Shown piece by piece: positions 16,567 through 25,608 of a DNA stretch of 64,000 nt. The notes beneath the pieces are model-generated. The model was given only the letters and a program-made list of their open reading frames with translations. It was not told the DNA's origin and ran no database searches. The stretch spans positions 1,612,001 through 1,676,000 of the forward strand of contig CAVTJL010000001.1 in assembly GCA_963735065.1 (NCBI GenBank), given 5' to 3'. Position 1 is the stretch's first letter, and every line of letters begins with the position of its first letter. This DNA comes from CAVTJL01 sp963735065. GTDB lineage: Bacteria; Pseudomonadota; Alphaproteobacteria; Geminicoccales; Geminicoccaceae. The translations under genes and the position numbers were made by a program.

Positions 16567-19500
16567 TCAAGCTCGTTCCGCGCCGCAGCAGCGCGCAAGG
16601 GCCCTCTCGAGGGCCGGCAGGGCCAAGTGGAACTCGAGCCGGCGGGCCTCGTCGCGCAGTCGACCCAGCTCGGCCCCGAGCGCCTCGTCGCGGCGCCCCC
16701 GACCGAGTGCCGCGAGGGCCCGTGCCATGGCTGTGTGGAAATCGGCCCAGGGCAGCGGCTCGGGCCGGGTGAAATCCTCGAGCGCCACGGCGTACCGCTC
16801 GGCCTCGGCGAGATCGCCCTGCCCGAGGCTGACCTCGATCGCGTCGGGATAGAACCAGAGCGGATTGTGGCCGACGCAGCCGCCGCGGATGATGGCCTCA
16901 CCCTCGGCCAGCACCGCCGCTTGCTCGGATGGCGCCTCCAATGCGAGGGCAAGCGCGCTCAGCACCCTTGGCCCCTCGAACGCTATTCCGGTGCGACGGC
17001 TGACCGCGAGCGCCTCGCGCAGCAGGGCCAGGGCTTCCTCGCGTTGGCCGTCCAGGAGCGCGCAGAGGCCGAGGAGGCGGAGGCAGCTGGGCTCGAAACG
17101 CCAGGCGCCCAGCCGCCGTACGAGGTCCTGGGTCCTGGCGACCTCGTCGCGGCAGGCGGCAAGCTCGCCCTGGATGAAGAGCGCGAAGAAGGCGGCGAGC
17201 CGCGCGTTCAGCTCCGCCCGGTGGTGACCGACGCGGGCGGCCGCGGCGGCAGCCTGGCGGGCCGCGTCCACGGCCTCCTGGCATGGCTGGACATAGAGCT
17301 TGGTGTGGGCGATCTGCGCGAGGTTCGCGACCTCGGTCCGCCCGAAGCCGTGGCGGCGCGCCAGCCGCACGCAGGCATCGAGGCGGTCGTGGGCGCTGAT
17401 CATGCGCCCGCGCATATATTCGGCATCGCCGAGGCCACCCAGGGCGGCCGCTTCCTGCTCGGCGTCGCCGAGGGCGCGGGCCAGATCGAGGCTGAGCGCG
17501 TGCTCCCGGAGGCACCCCTCGATATCGCCTCTCGGGAAGCAGAGATTGCCGCGCAGGTAGTGGATCCGTGCGAGCTCCGACCTGAGCCCCAGAGCGGATG
17601 CCACGCGCTCGGCCCGCTCGAGATCGGCTGCGGCGCCGACGAGATCGTCGGTGACCCGCTTGACGGCGGCCTGGCCGACCCAGATTCGGCAACGCGCCGC
17701 GTCGTCGGAGGCTGCCGCCAGGGCGTCCTCGTAGGCCTTCAACGCCCGTGGCATCAGGCCCAGATCGTGGAGGAGATCGCCGAGGAAGCAGCCGAGCTCG
17801 ACCCGGTCCGTTGCCTCGTCGGCGAGCGCCAGGCCCCGCTCGGCGAGCCGGACCGCCAGCTCGTTGCGATGGTCGCTGGCCTGGGCGCGGGCGGCTTCGA
17901 GATAGGCCCGGGCCGCTTCCGGATCGCCGGCACGATCGAGATGCTCGGCCCTCAGCACGGCGTCCCGGTCGCGGAACCAGGCCGCCGCGCGCTGGTGCAG
18001 CTCGCGCCTTCGCGTCTTCAGGAGGCCATCGTAGATCGCGTCGCGGATCAGCGCGTGGGCGAACAGAAAGCGGTCGCCCTGCGGGCGGAGAAGACGGTGT
18101 GCGACGAGGCGGTCGCAGGCGTGGTCCGCATGCTCGAGGAGGTGCGCCAGCGTGTCCGGATCGAAGCGCTGGCCCAGGACCGACGCCGCCTGAAGCGCTG
18201 CCTTGTCGGCCGCCTCCAGCCGATCCAGGCGGGCCTGCACGAGGCTCTGCACCGAGCCGGGGACGCTCGCTCCCACCTGTTCCTCGGCATTGCGCAGGAG
18301 CTGGTCGAGGAACAGCGGGTTGCCGCCGGCCCGCTCGATGCACCGCTCGACGAGCTCGATATTGCTGGCGAGGAAGGGCGTGGCCAGCAGGCGCGCCTCC
18401 GTCTCGTGCAGCGGGCCCAGCTCCACGCTCGAGATCGGCACGCCGCCCAGCTGGGCGCGCCATGACGCATCGAGCGGATCGCCGTCGATGCGCGAGGTGG
18501 TCACCAGCACCATCGGGCAGCGCGCCGCCACGGCGGCGAGGCCCGCCACATGGTCGAGCGTGAGGCGGTCGGCCCAATGGACGTCCTCGACGACGATCAG
18601 GCGAGGCTGTGCGGCGCTCGCCTGCTCGACCAGCCGCACCACCGTGTCGCGCTTGCCGCGCAGGCGCGTGGCGTTGTCCATGGCATCATAGAGGGCGCGC
18701 AGCTCGGTCGGCTGGGGCAGGTCGAGAAGGTCGTTGAGGAAGACGGCCGCCTCGCGCGTCACGAGGCCGGCGTCGATCGCGGCCGTCGCCGCGGCATGGG
18801 CCGCGCCCGGCTCGCTGCCGCTGCCGAGACCCAGGAGGCCGCGCACGACGCTGCGGACGGCGTCGCGGCCAGTGCCGGCGCCGAAGTCCAGGACGAGCCC
18901 GACATGGCAGGCAAAGCCTGCGGCCTCGGCCTCTCTCGCCCACTCCTCGACAAGGCGCGTCTTGCCCATCCCGGCCTCGCCGCGGACGTGGACGGCCTGG
19001 CCGCGACCCGACGCGCTGCAGGCCCCGAGAATCGCCCGGTACTGCCGAAGCTCGCTGACCCGGCCGACGAGGGGATAGGGAGCCGCGGCGGTCCGAATGC
19101 CGAGCAGACGCCAGGCGCTGACCGGCGAGCCGAAGCCCTTCACCGTGAGCGTGCCACAGGGCGTGCAGTCGAGACGCTCGCCGAGCGCCGCATGGACGGC
19201 TTCCGAGATCAGGATCTCGCCGCCGGCGCCAGCCGCGGTCAGACGCGCCGCGAGGTTCACGGACTCGCCCGTGACCGTGTATTCGCGGTGGCTGGCGCTG
19301 CCGGTGGCGCTGGCGACGACCTGCCCGCCGGCAATGCCGATATGCACCCCGATGGCGCGGCCGGCCTTCTCCGACAAGGCCGGCATGGCGTCGCGGACGG
19401 CCATGGCGGCGTGCACCGCCCGCTCGACATCGTTGCCGTGGGCGACGGGCGCTCCGAAGATCGCCATCACGCTGTCGCCCAGATGCTTGTCGATATGTCC

Positions 19501-19881
19501 GCCATGCTCGACGATGATGCGGTCGGCCTGCTCGAAGAAGCGGTCGAGCAGGGCGTGGACCTCCTCGGCATCGAGCTCGTTGCTGAGGGCCGTGTAGCCC
19601 GCGAGGTCGGCGAACAGCACGGTCACCTGCCGCCGCTCGCCCGAGGTCTCCCTCGGCGGTAGGGGAGCAGGCTCGGGCTCGACCGCAGGCTCGGCCCCTC
19701 CGCCCAGGGCTGCAATGGCCTCGAGCAGACGCCGCCGATGGCCGACCGCGACGACACCGATGTCCTTCAGGTCCTCTGCCGTGAGGTGCGGCAGGACCGC
19801 AGCATCGACCGCGTTCTCGCGGAACGCCGTCTCGTACTCACCCAGGCCCTGGGCCCTGAGCCAGGCCGCAATGTCCACCAC
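16567..19881 (-). CDS. SAM domain-adenylate/guanylate cyclase-ATPase-TPR regulator
   Basis: Large cytosolic signalling protein of 1104 residues. Residues 1-60 form a SAM domain (WLRAQGLGEYETAFRENAVD). Residues 84-260 form a class III cyclase with metal aspartates D91 and D136 (LFADLAGYTAL, LGDSVMAIFGAPV). An AAA/NB-ARC-like ATPase follows, with Walker A GEAGMGKT at 301-308 and Walker B LIVVEDVHWAD, then about 500 helical residues resembling TPR repeats. The whole layout matches the predicted-ATPase/cyclase fusions common in alphaproteobacteria and actinobacteria. Two GTG codons in a row (19881 and 19878) follow GGAGG; the second has the better spacing. The input signal is unknown. Confidence 0.88.
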   Translation of the reverse strand: MVDIAAWLRAQGLGEYETAFRENAVDAAVLPHLTAEDLKDIGVVAVGHRRRLLEAIAALGGGAEPAVEPEPAPLPPRETSGERRQVTVLFADLAGYTALSNELDAEEVHALLDRFFEQADRIIVEHGGHIDKHLGDSVMAIFGAPVAHGNDVERAVHAAMAVRDAMPALSEKAGRAIGVHIGIAGGQVVASATGSASHREYTVTGESVNLAARLTAAGAGGEILISEAVHAALGERLDCTPCGTLTVKGFGSPVSAWRLLGIRTAAAPYPLVGRVSELRQYRAILGACSASGRGQAVHVRGEAGMGKTRLVEEWAREAEAAGFACHVGLVLDFGAGTGRDAVRSVVRGLLGLGSGSEPGAAHAAATAAIDAGLVTREAAVFLNDLLDLPQPTELRALYDAMDNATRLRGKRDTVVRLVEQASAAQPRLIVVEDVHWADRLTLDHVAGLAAVAARCPMVLVTTSRIDGDPLDASWRAQLGGVPISSVELGPLHETEARLLATPFLASNIELVERCIERAGGNPLFLDQLLRNAEEQVGASVPGSVQSLVQARLDRLEAADKAALQAASVLGQRFDPDTLAHLLEHADHACDRLVAHRLLRPQGDRFLFAHALIRDAIYDGLLKTRRRELHQRAAAWFRDRDAVLRAEHLDRAGDPEAARAYLEAARAQASDHRNELAVRLAERGLALADEATDRVELGCFLGDLLHDLGLMPRALKAYEDALAAASDDAARCRIWVGQAAVKRVTDDLVGAAADLERAERVASALGLRSELARIHYLRGNLCFPRGDIEGCLREHALSLDLARALGDAEQEAAALGGLGDAEYMRGRMISAHDRLDACVRLARRHGFGRTEVANLAQIAHTKLYVQPCQEAVDAARQAAAAAARVGHHRAELNARLAAFFALFIQGELAACRDEVARTQDLVRRLGAWRFEPSCLRLLGLCALLDGQREEALALLREALAVSRRTGIAFEGPRVLSALALALEAPSEQAAVLAEGEAIIRGGCVGHNPLWFYPDAIEVSLGQGDLAEAERYAVALEDFTRPEPLPWADFHTAMARALAALGRGRRDEALGAELGRLRDEARRLEFHLALPALERALARCCGAERA

Positions 19882-19989
19882 TGTCCTCCGGCCGGCGCGC
19901 AGCCGCCTCCGCCAATCTCTATTCTAGCGGAGAATGAAGGCGCCCGCTGTGGTCGACATCATCGGGCTTGGCGTCAGCCCGGCGTTCCG

Positions 19990-20011
19990 GGGCCGCTTGC
20001 CCCTGCGGCCC
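19990..20011 (-). terminator. Hairpin downstream of the dioxygenase gene
   Basis: Seven-base arms GGGCCGC (19990-19996) and GCGGCCC (20005-20011) around an eight-base loop, 13 bases past the stop of the dioxygenase gene. It lacks a T-tract, so the assignment is tentative. Confidence 0.3.
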
Positions 20012-20023
20012 TCGTCCTGCGCG

Positions 20024-20824
20024 CTATTCCGCCGCCATCCGGTGCGCGCGGGCGTAGCGCAGGAGCCCGTCCTCCGCACCCGGCACGATCGGGGTGAAGT
20101 CCTGATGCGCGATCCAGCTCGGCCGGGTGGGCTTCCTGATGTGGTTCGAGCAGGCGCAGAGCGTCAGATAGACGATCTTCCGGGGGTAGGGGGTCATGTT
20201 GGGCGGCGAGGCGTGGACGAGATTGCCGTGGAACATCAGCACCGAGCCGGGCTTGCCGGTGGGCGCCACGATGCCGCCCTCGGCGACGAGCCGGGTGATC
20301 GTGTCGTTGTCGAGCGTCCAGAGGGGATAGGAGGTGGTGGCGAGGTCGTGGCCGGCCGCCAGCACGCCCTCTTTGTGACTCTTGGGTATGAACATCAGCG
20401 GGCCGTTCACGGCCATCACCTCGTCCAGGAAGAGCGCGATGTTCATGGCCCGGGGCTCGGGCATGCCGTCGTCCCTGGCCCAGGTGCCGTAGTCCTGGTG
20501 CCACTGCCAGAGCTCGCCGTCGAAGGGCGCCTTCGCGTTGATCTTGAACTGGTGCATGTAGACCGGCTCGCCGAAGAGCTGCTGCACGGGCTCCACCAGC
20601 CGCGCGTCGCGGCCGAGGATGGCGAAGGCCTCGTTGTAGGTGTGGGCGGCAAAGGCGGTGCGCGGCGCCCCGGACTTCTCGCGCCAGACCTCCTCGCGGC
20701 TCGTGGCGTAGATCGAGAGGGCCTCGCTCCTCAGGACCTCGACCTCCTCCTCGCTGAAGCAGCCTGGCAGGAAGAGATAGCCATCCTCGTCGAACGTCTT
20801 CAGCTGCTCGGGTGAAAGAAGCAT
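20024..20824 (-). CDS. Phytanoyl-CoA/EctD-type Fe(II)/2-oxoglutarate dioxygenase, proline-hydroxylase-like
   Basis: Non-haem iron oxygenase of 266 residues. The iron ligands are H109 and D111 (WHQDYGTW) and H204 (NLVHASPP); R215 is placed to bind 2-oxoglutarate. The segment VYMHQFKINAKAPFDGELWQ and the following WARDDGMPEPRAMN are close, as far as I can recall, to trans-4-proline hydroxylase and ectoine hydroxylase. The chosen ATG (20824) has GAGGAG before it. It follows a GntR regulator gene on the same strand. No ectoine synthesis genes are present, so an amino or imino acid such as proline is a better guess than ectoine. The substrate is inferred. Confidence 0.8.
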   Translation of the reverse strand: MLLSPEQLKTFDEDGYLFLPGCFSEEEVEVLRSEALSIYATSREEVWREKSGAPRTAFAAHTYNEAFAILGRDARLVEPVQQLFGEPVYMHQFKINAKAPFDGELWQWHQDYGTWARDDGMPEPRAMNIALFLDEVMAVNGPLMFIPKSHKEGVLAAGHDLATTSYPLWTLDNDTITRLVAEGGIVAPTGKPGSVLMFHGNLVHASPPNMTPYPRKIVYLTLCACSNHIRKPTRPSWIAHQDFTPIVPGAEDGLLRYARAHRMAAE

Positions 20825-20849
20825 CGTGAGCCTCCTCTGTGTTGGCGCG

Positions 20850-21551
20850 TCAGGCGGCTGCGGCCTCTGCTGCCGCAGCTTCCAGCCGGCGCGCGGTTTC
20901 CTCTCCGGCCTGCTCGGTGTGCCGGCGTGCCGCGGCGGCCGCCCCATCGCCATCGCCGGCAAGAATGCGCTCGTGGATCAGGGCGTGCTCGACCCAGACC
21001 CGGGCGCGCACGCCCAGATCGCTGAGCGATGCCGCCATCGCCCGCATGAGGTGCGGCCACTGGGCGTCGATCGTCTCCTCGAGCGCGAGGTTGCCCGAGA
21101 GCCGATGCAGCGCCGCGTGGAAGGCCACGTCCGCGCGGACGAAGGCCGTGATGCCGTCGCCGCGGCCGAGCGCCTGACCGGCCGCGAGCGCCTCGGCGCA
21201 CCCACGAAGCGCCGGCTCCGGGGCCGTTCCGGCGGCAACCCGCAGGGCCGCCAGCCTTGCCGCCAGCTCCTCGAGCGCGGTGCGCACCTGGTAGAGCTGG
21301 CGGATGCGCGGGGCCAGGATCGGCGCCACCTCGAGCCCGCGCCTGCCGCTCTCGACGAGCAGGCCCTGGCGCTTCAGGAGCTGGAGCGCGTGGCTCACCG
21401 GCTGCCGCGACACGCCCAGCCGCCGCGCCAGCGCTTCCTGACGCACCGGCTGACCCGCCGGCAGCGTGCCCGCGATGATCGCCTCGAGGAGGCGGTCGTG
21501 GACCGTGTCGATCAGAGCCGGCGGAGAGATCACGGGCTGCATGGCGGCCAT
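20850..21551 (-). CDS. GntR-family (FCD subfamily) transcriptional regulator
   Basis: Regulator of about 233 residues. The winged helix occupies roughly residues 10-75 (IDTVHDRLLEAIIAGTLPAGQPVRQEALARRLGVSRQPVSHALQLL) and is followed by an FCD ligand domain (ADVAFHAALHRLSGN, with histidines for a metal site). ATG 21551 or the in-frame ATG 21542 may be the start; neither has a clear ribosome site. It is followed after 25 bases by the dioxygenase gene and is divergent from the amidase gene, so both are likely targets. Confidence 0.85.
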   Translation of the reverse strand: MAAMQPVISPPALIDTVHDRLLEAIIAGTLPAGQPVRQEALARRLGVSRQPVSHALQLLKRQGLLVESGRRGLEVAPILAPRIRQLYQVRTALEELAARLAALRVAAGTAPEPALRGCAEALAAGQALGRGDGITAFVRADVAFHAALHRLSGNLALEETIDAQWPHLMRAMAASLSDLGVRARVWVEHALIHERILAGDGDGAAAAARRHTEQAGEETARRLEAAAAEAAAA

Positions 21552-21553
21552 TG

Positions 21554-21577
21554 CCGAATTCGGAACTCGGAATTCAG
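21554..21577. promoter_or_regulatory. Repeated GAATTC-centred sites in the regulator-amidase gap
   Basis: A perfect ten-base palindrome CCGAATTCGG at 21554-21563 is followed by a second GAATTC-centred element ending near 21577, immediately upstream of the GntR gene and between it and the amidase. Paired symmetric sites here could be an operator for the regulator. The evidence is only symmetry and position. Confidence 0.3.
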
Positions 21578-21698
21578 TATGCCATTGTTGCGTGCGGACC
21601 GCAATGGAGGCGTGGGAGGGGCCATGCCGAATGGCGCCTTCATCGCACCCCGCCCCGATGCTAAGGGTCACGCGCTCGAAGGATCAGCGGAGGTCGAG

Positions 21699-23306
21699 AT
21701 GGACGAGGGCGGACGATCCACGGTCAGCGGCGTCGACATCGCGCCGGCCTCCCAGGAGGCGGCCGAGGCGCTGGCGCGGACGGTCCGCGAGCTGGCCAGG
21801 ACGCTGCCCTTCGGCGCGGAGCCGCTCGACTTCCTGAGCGCGCTCGAGGCCGAGGCCGAGGACGACCGAGCCCGCGGGCGACCAGGCATGAGCGCCTCCG
21901 AGATCCTCGAGCTGGGCGTGGCCGAGCTGGCGCGCCGGATCCGCTCGGGCGACGTCACGTCGGTGGCGGCGACCACCGCCAGCCTCGACGCGCTGGAGCA
22001 GGAGGGCCCCAAGCTCAACGCCGTGGCCCGGCTTCATCGCGAGGAGGCCCTGAAGGCGGCCGCGGCGGCCGATGCCGAGCGCCGTGCCGGCATGCTGCGC
22101 GGGCCGCTGCACGGCGTGCCGCTCGCCCACAAGGACATGTTCCATCGCGCCGGCCGCCTCAGCGAGATGGGCACGACGATCTTCAAGGGCCATGTGCCGA
22201 CGGCGACGGCCACCGTGCTGCGCAAGCTGGACGCCGCGGGCGCCCTCGACATCGGCCGGCTCAACATGGTGGAGTTCGCGCTCGGCATCACCGGGCACAA
22301 CGGGCACACCGGCCATCCGCGCAACGCCTGGGATCCCACGCGGGTGACCGGCGGGTCGAGCAGCGGCGGCGCCACCTCGGTGGCGGCGCGCCTCGCCTTC
22401 GCGACGCTGGGCTCGGATACGGGCGGCTCGATCCGCGTGCCGTCGAGCCTGTGCAACCTCGTCGGCATCAAGGCGACCTACGGGCGCGTCAGCCGCCATG
22501 GCTGCATGCCGCTTTCCTTCTCCCTCGACCATGTCGGGCCGCTGGCGCGCTCGGCCGAGGACTGCGCGCTGATCCTGGGCGTCATCGCGGGCCACGACCC
22601 GAACGACCGCTCGACCAGCCCACGGGCCGTGCCGGACTATGAGAGAGCGCTGGGACAGAGCCTTTCCGGCCTCAGGATCGGCGTCGCGCGATTCGCCGAC
22701 CATCAGCCGATCGATCCCCAGATCGAGCGGCTGATGGACGAGGCGATGGCGGCGTTCCGCTCGCTCGGCGTCGGCACCGAGGAGCAGCCGCTTCCCTCGC
22801 TGGGCCCGCTCAATGCCGCGCGCCGCGTGGTGATGCTGGGCGAGGCCACGACCTACCATCGCGAGCTGATCCGGACGCGCCGGGCCGAGTACAATCCCGA
22901 GACGACCAACCGCATGGAGGCGGGCTTCGCGCTGTCGGCCGACGACTATCTCGCCGCCGCCGCGGCGCGTGGCCCGCTGCTGCGGGCGTTCTGCCGGGAG
23001 GTTTTCGGCGCCATCGACATCCTGGCGCTGCCGACCTGCCCGGTGCCCACGCCCACCATCGCCGAGACGGACACAGGGGGCGATGCCCGCTACGTCGCGG
23101 CATCGAACGCCATCGGGGCGCTGGTCGGGCCCTTCAACTATCTGGGGCTGCCCGCCTTGAGCCTGCCCATGGGCTTCGATGCCAACGGGATGCCGGTGGG
23201 GCTCCAGCTCGTCGGGCGGCCGTTCGCGGAGGGCAGGCTCCTTGCCGCCGCGCATGCCTTCGAGCAGGCCACCGGCTGGACGAGGCGTCGCCCGAGCCCG
23301 GGGTGA
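21699..23306 (+). CDS. Amidase-signature hydrolase with AtzG-like N-terminal extension
   Basis: Amidase of 535 residues that hydrolyses a C-N amide bond. The catalytic triad is visible: lysine in PLAHKDMFH, cis-serine in GGSSSGG and nucleophile serine in SDTGGSIR. Before the amidase domain (from about residue 64) there is a roughly 50-residue helical segment (VDIAPASQEAAEALARTVRELA ... LDFLSALEAEAE) resembling the small AtzG/DUF4089 proteins that partner AtzE-type amidases. ATG 21699 with GGAGG six bases upstream is preferred; ATG 21624, also with GGAGG, would add 25 residues. Its substrate is unknown. The next gene is a transporter. Confidence 0.83.
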   Translation: MDEGGRSTVSGVDIAPASQEAAEALARTVRELARTLPFGAEPLDFLSALEAEAEDDRARGRPGMSASEILELGVAELARRIRSGDVTSVAATTASLDALEQEGPKLNAVARLHREEALKAAAAADAERRAGMLRGPLHGVPLAHKDMFHRAGRLSEMGTTIFKGHVPTATATVLRKLDAAGALDIGRLNMVEFALGITGHNGHTGHPRNAWDPTRVTGGSSSGGATSVAARLAFATLGSDTGGSIRVPSSLCNLVGIKATYGRVSRHGCMPLSFSLDHVGPLARSAEDCALILGVIAGHDPNDRSTSPRAVPDYERALGQSLSGLRIGVARFADHQPIDPQIERLMDEAMAAFRSLGVGTEEQPLPSLGPLNAARRVVMLGEATTYHRELIRTRRAEYNPETTNRMEAGFALSADDYLAAAAARGPLLRAFCREVFGAIDILALPTCPVPTPTIAETDTGGDARYVAASNAIGALVGPFNYLGLPALSLPMGFDANGMPVGLQLVGRPFAEGRLLAAAHAFEQATGWTRRRPSPG

Positions 23307-23328
23307 CCCGGTGCGGGCCGCCCGACCC

Positions 23329-24243
23329 ATGGCCGTCGCAGCCCGGGCCGGCCTGACCCCCGAGGTCCGGGGCATCCTCCTCACGCTCTTCGCGATGGGC
23401 TGCTTCGGCTCGATGGACGGCATCAGCAAGGTGCTGGTGCAGCACTATCCGGCACCCCTCGTCCTGTGGCTGCGCCACCTGCTGGCCGTGCCGATCGTCC
23501 TCGTGCTGCTGGGAGGCGGCCGCGGGCTGGGGCGGCGGCTGGTCACCCGGGCACCCCTTCTCCAGTTCCTGCGCGCCACGATCCTCGCGGTCGAGATGGG
23601 GCTCGTGCTGGTCGCCTTCCGCCAGATGCCGCTGGCCGACGCGCAGTCCATCCTGGCCGTGGCGCCGCTGCTGGTCACAGCGCTCTCCGTGCCCATCCTG
23701 GGCGAGCGGGTCGGCTGGCGCCGCTGGGTCGCCGTGCTCGTGGGGTTCCTGGGCGTGCTCATCATGCTGCGGCCGGGCTTCACGACGGTTCAGCCCCTGG
23801 CGCTGCTCGTGCTGCTCTGCGCCGCCATGTATGCCGTCTACAACGTGCTCACCCGGCGGGTGGCGCGGGTCGACCTGCCGCAGACGAGCTTTCTTCTGCA
23901 GATCCTGATCGCCGCCACCCTTCTTACCTTCGTGGGGCCGTTCTTCTGGGTGCCGCTGAGCCCGCTCCACTGGGTGCTCGTGACGGCCCTGGCGGCGCTG
24001 GGCGCGCTCGGCCACTATTGCCTGGTGCGCGCGCTCACGATGGCGCCGGTCGTGGTGGTGCAGCCATTCACCTACACGCTTTTGCTTTATGAGGTGGTGA
24101 TCGGTTACCTTGTCTTCGGCGACCTGCCCGACCGCTACACCGTCGCGGGCGTGCTGGTGGTGGTGGGCGCCGGCATCTACGCCGTCTGGCGCGAGCACAA
24201 GGTGAAGCAGAGTTTGGCCATTCTTCCGTCGGATCCAGTATGA
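23329..24243 (+). CDS. EamA/DMT-family membrane transporter
   Basis: Inner-membrane metabolite exporter of the drug/metabolite transporter superfamily, about 304 residues with ten hydrophobic spans in two EamA repeats (first repeat from AMGCFGSMDGISK, second ending in VVVGAGIYAVWR). An in-frame GTG at 23311 is the alternative start. It follows the amidase gene by a short gap and overlaps the next gene by ATGA, so the three form one operon. The cargo is unknown. Confidence 0.87.
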   Translation: MAVAARAGLTPEVRGILLTLFAMGCFGSMDGISKVLVQHYPAPLVLWLRHLLAVPIVLVLLGGGRGLGRRLVTRAPLLQFLRATILAVEMGLVLVAFRQMPLADAQSILAVAPLLVTALSVPILGERVGWRRWVAVLVGFLGVLIMLRPGFTTVQPLALLVLLCAAMYAVYNVLTRRVARVDLPQTSFLLQILIAATLLTFVGPFFWVPLSPLHWVLVTALAALGALGHYCLVRALTMAPVVVVQPFTYTLLLYEVVIGYLVFGDLPDRYTVAGVLVVVGAGIYAVWREHKVKQSLAILPSDPV

Positions 24244-25559
24244 GCAAGCATCAGGGCGTCGTCGTCGCCGTCGAGTTCAAGGTCAAGCCGGGCGCCATGC
24301 CGGCCTTCCTCGATCTCATCACCCGCCACGCGCGCAACACCCTCGAGAGCGAGGCTGGCTGCCTCCAGTTCGACGTCGTTCAGGATCCCGCCGATCCCAG
24401 CCTCGTCTTCCTCTACGAGGTCTATGCCGACGAGGCGGCCTTCGCCGTGCACGAGGCGGCGCCCTATCTGGCGCGCACGCTGGCGGCGGTGGCCGACCTC
24501 GTCGAGAGCACCAGCATCCGCAAGCTCCAGCGCCACAGCCATCCGCAAAAGGCGCGTGGCGCCGCGGGCAAGGTGCTGGTGGCGCCCTCGCACCTGGCGC
24601 AGCGCCGCGAGCTGCTGCAGCCCCTCGTGGCCGCCGGGCTCGAGCTCGTCTTCAACCCCTTCGGGCGTGCGCTGAGCGCTGCCGAGATGATCGGGCTCCT
24701 GCCCGGCGTCGTCGCCACGCTGGCCGGCGGCGAGCCCTATTCCGAGCAGGTCCTCTCGCAGGCGCCCGACCTCAAGGTGGTGGCGCGGCTCGGCGTCGGC
24801 CACGACGCGATCGACCTGCGCGCCGCCACCCGCCACGGTGTGGCCATCGCGATGGCCTTCGGCACCAACCATGAGCCTGTCGCCGACATGGCCTTCACGC
24901 TGATGGCGGCCGTGACACACCGCCTGCTCGACTATCACCGCCGGGTCGAGACCGGGAGCTGGGGCCCGCTGTTCCACGGCCGGATGCACGGCACGACGAT
25001 CGGCATCGTCGGCTTCGGACGCATCGGCCGGGCCGTCGCCAAGCGCTGCCAGGGCTTCAACATGGAGGTCCTGGTCGCCGACCCGGTGATGGATGCCGAC
25101 ACCGTGGCCCGGCTCGGCTGCACGCTCATGCCACTCGACGAGCTTCTGGCCGCCTCGGACATCGTCTCGCTGCACGCGCCGCTGACGCCCGACACGCGGC
25201 GGCTGATCGACGCCCGCCGGCTGTCCCTGATGCGGCCCGATGCCTTCCTCATCAACACCGCCCGCGGCGGCCTCGTCGACGAGGCTGCGCTCGTGGCGGC
25301 GCTCGAGGGCGGCCGCCTCGCCGGCGCTGGCCTCGACGTCTTCGCGGTGGAGCCGCTGCCCGTCGATTCGCCGCTGCTGCGCCTGCCCAACGTCGTCATG
25401 ACCCCGCATGTCGCGGGCTCGAGCGAATGGTCGGTCGGCTCGATGACGCGCCGGGCGGTCGAGAGCGTCCTCGACGTGCTGCGCGGCGAGGACCCGGGCG
25501 GCGGGCTCGTGCTCAACCCCGAGGTGCTCAAGGGCGAGCACACGCCTGCCCCCGTTTGA
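24240..25559 (+). CDS. ABM domain fused to D-2-hydroxyacid dehydrogenase
   Basis: Bifunctional-looking protein of 439 residues. Residues 1-95 form an antibiotic-biosynthesis-monooxygenase (ABM, dimeric ferredoxin-like) domain, with VVVAVEFKVKPGAMPAFL and SEAGCLQFDVVQDP. Residues from about 110 form a D-isomer-specific 2-hydroxyacid dehydrogenase with NAD-binding GIVGFGRIGRAV, substrate arginine in NTARGGLVDE and catalytic histidine in MTPHVAG. The parts are usually separate proteins. Reading is continuous with no frameshift, so the fusion looks real. It overlaps the EamA gene by four bases. Confidence 0.82.
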   Translation: MSKHQGVVVAVEFKVKPGAMPAFLDLITRHARNTLESEAGCLQFDVVQDPADPSLVFLYEVYADEAAFAVHEAAPYLARTLAAVADLVESTSIRKLQRHSHPQKARGAAGKVLVAPSHLAQRRELLQPLVAAGLELVFNPFGRALSAAEMIGLLPGVVATLAGGEPYSEQVLSQAPDLKVVARLGVGHDAIDLRAATRHGVAIAMAFGTNHEPVADMAFTLMAAVTHRLLDYHRRVETGSWGPLFHGRMHGTTIGIVGFGRIGRAVAKRCQGFNMEVLVADPVMDADTVARLGCTLMPLDELLAASDIVSLHAPLTPDTRRLIDARRLSLMRPDAFLINTARGGLVDEAALVAALEGGRLAGAGLDVFAVEPLPVDSPLLRLPNVVMTPHVAGSSEWSVGSMTRRAVESVLDVLRGEDPGGGLVLNPEVLKGEHTPAPV

Positions 25560-25584
25560 CAGGCTTCCGGGTGGGTGCTAGGCG
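25556..25584 (+). promoter_or_regulatory. Candidate sigma-70-type promoter for map
   Basis: TTGACA at 25556-25561, a perfect -35 box, lies 17 bases before TAGGCG (25579-25584), a poor -10 box, and 24 bases upstream of the map ATG. The -35 overlaps the stop of the preceding gene. Confidence 0.4.
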
Positions 25585-25608
25585 CCCGATCGCAAGCTCC
25601 GAGGCATC

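Noticed and set aside
20024..20824. Ectoine hydroxylase (ectD)
   Set aside because: The motifs are similar, but no ectABC genes are present and the QFKINAKAP-type segment seems closer to proline 4-hydroxylase. Left as a family-level call.
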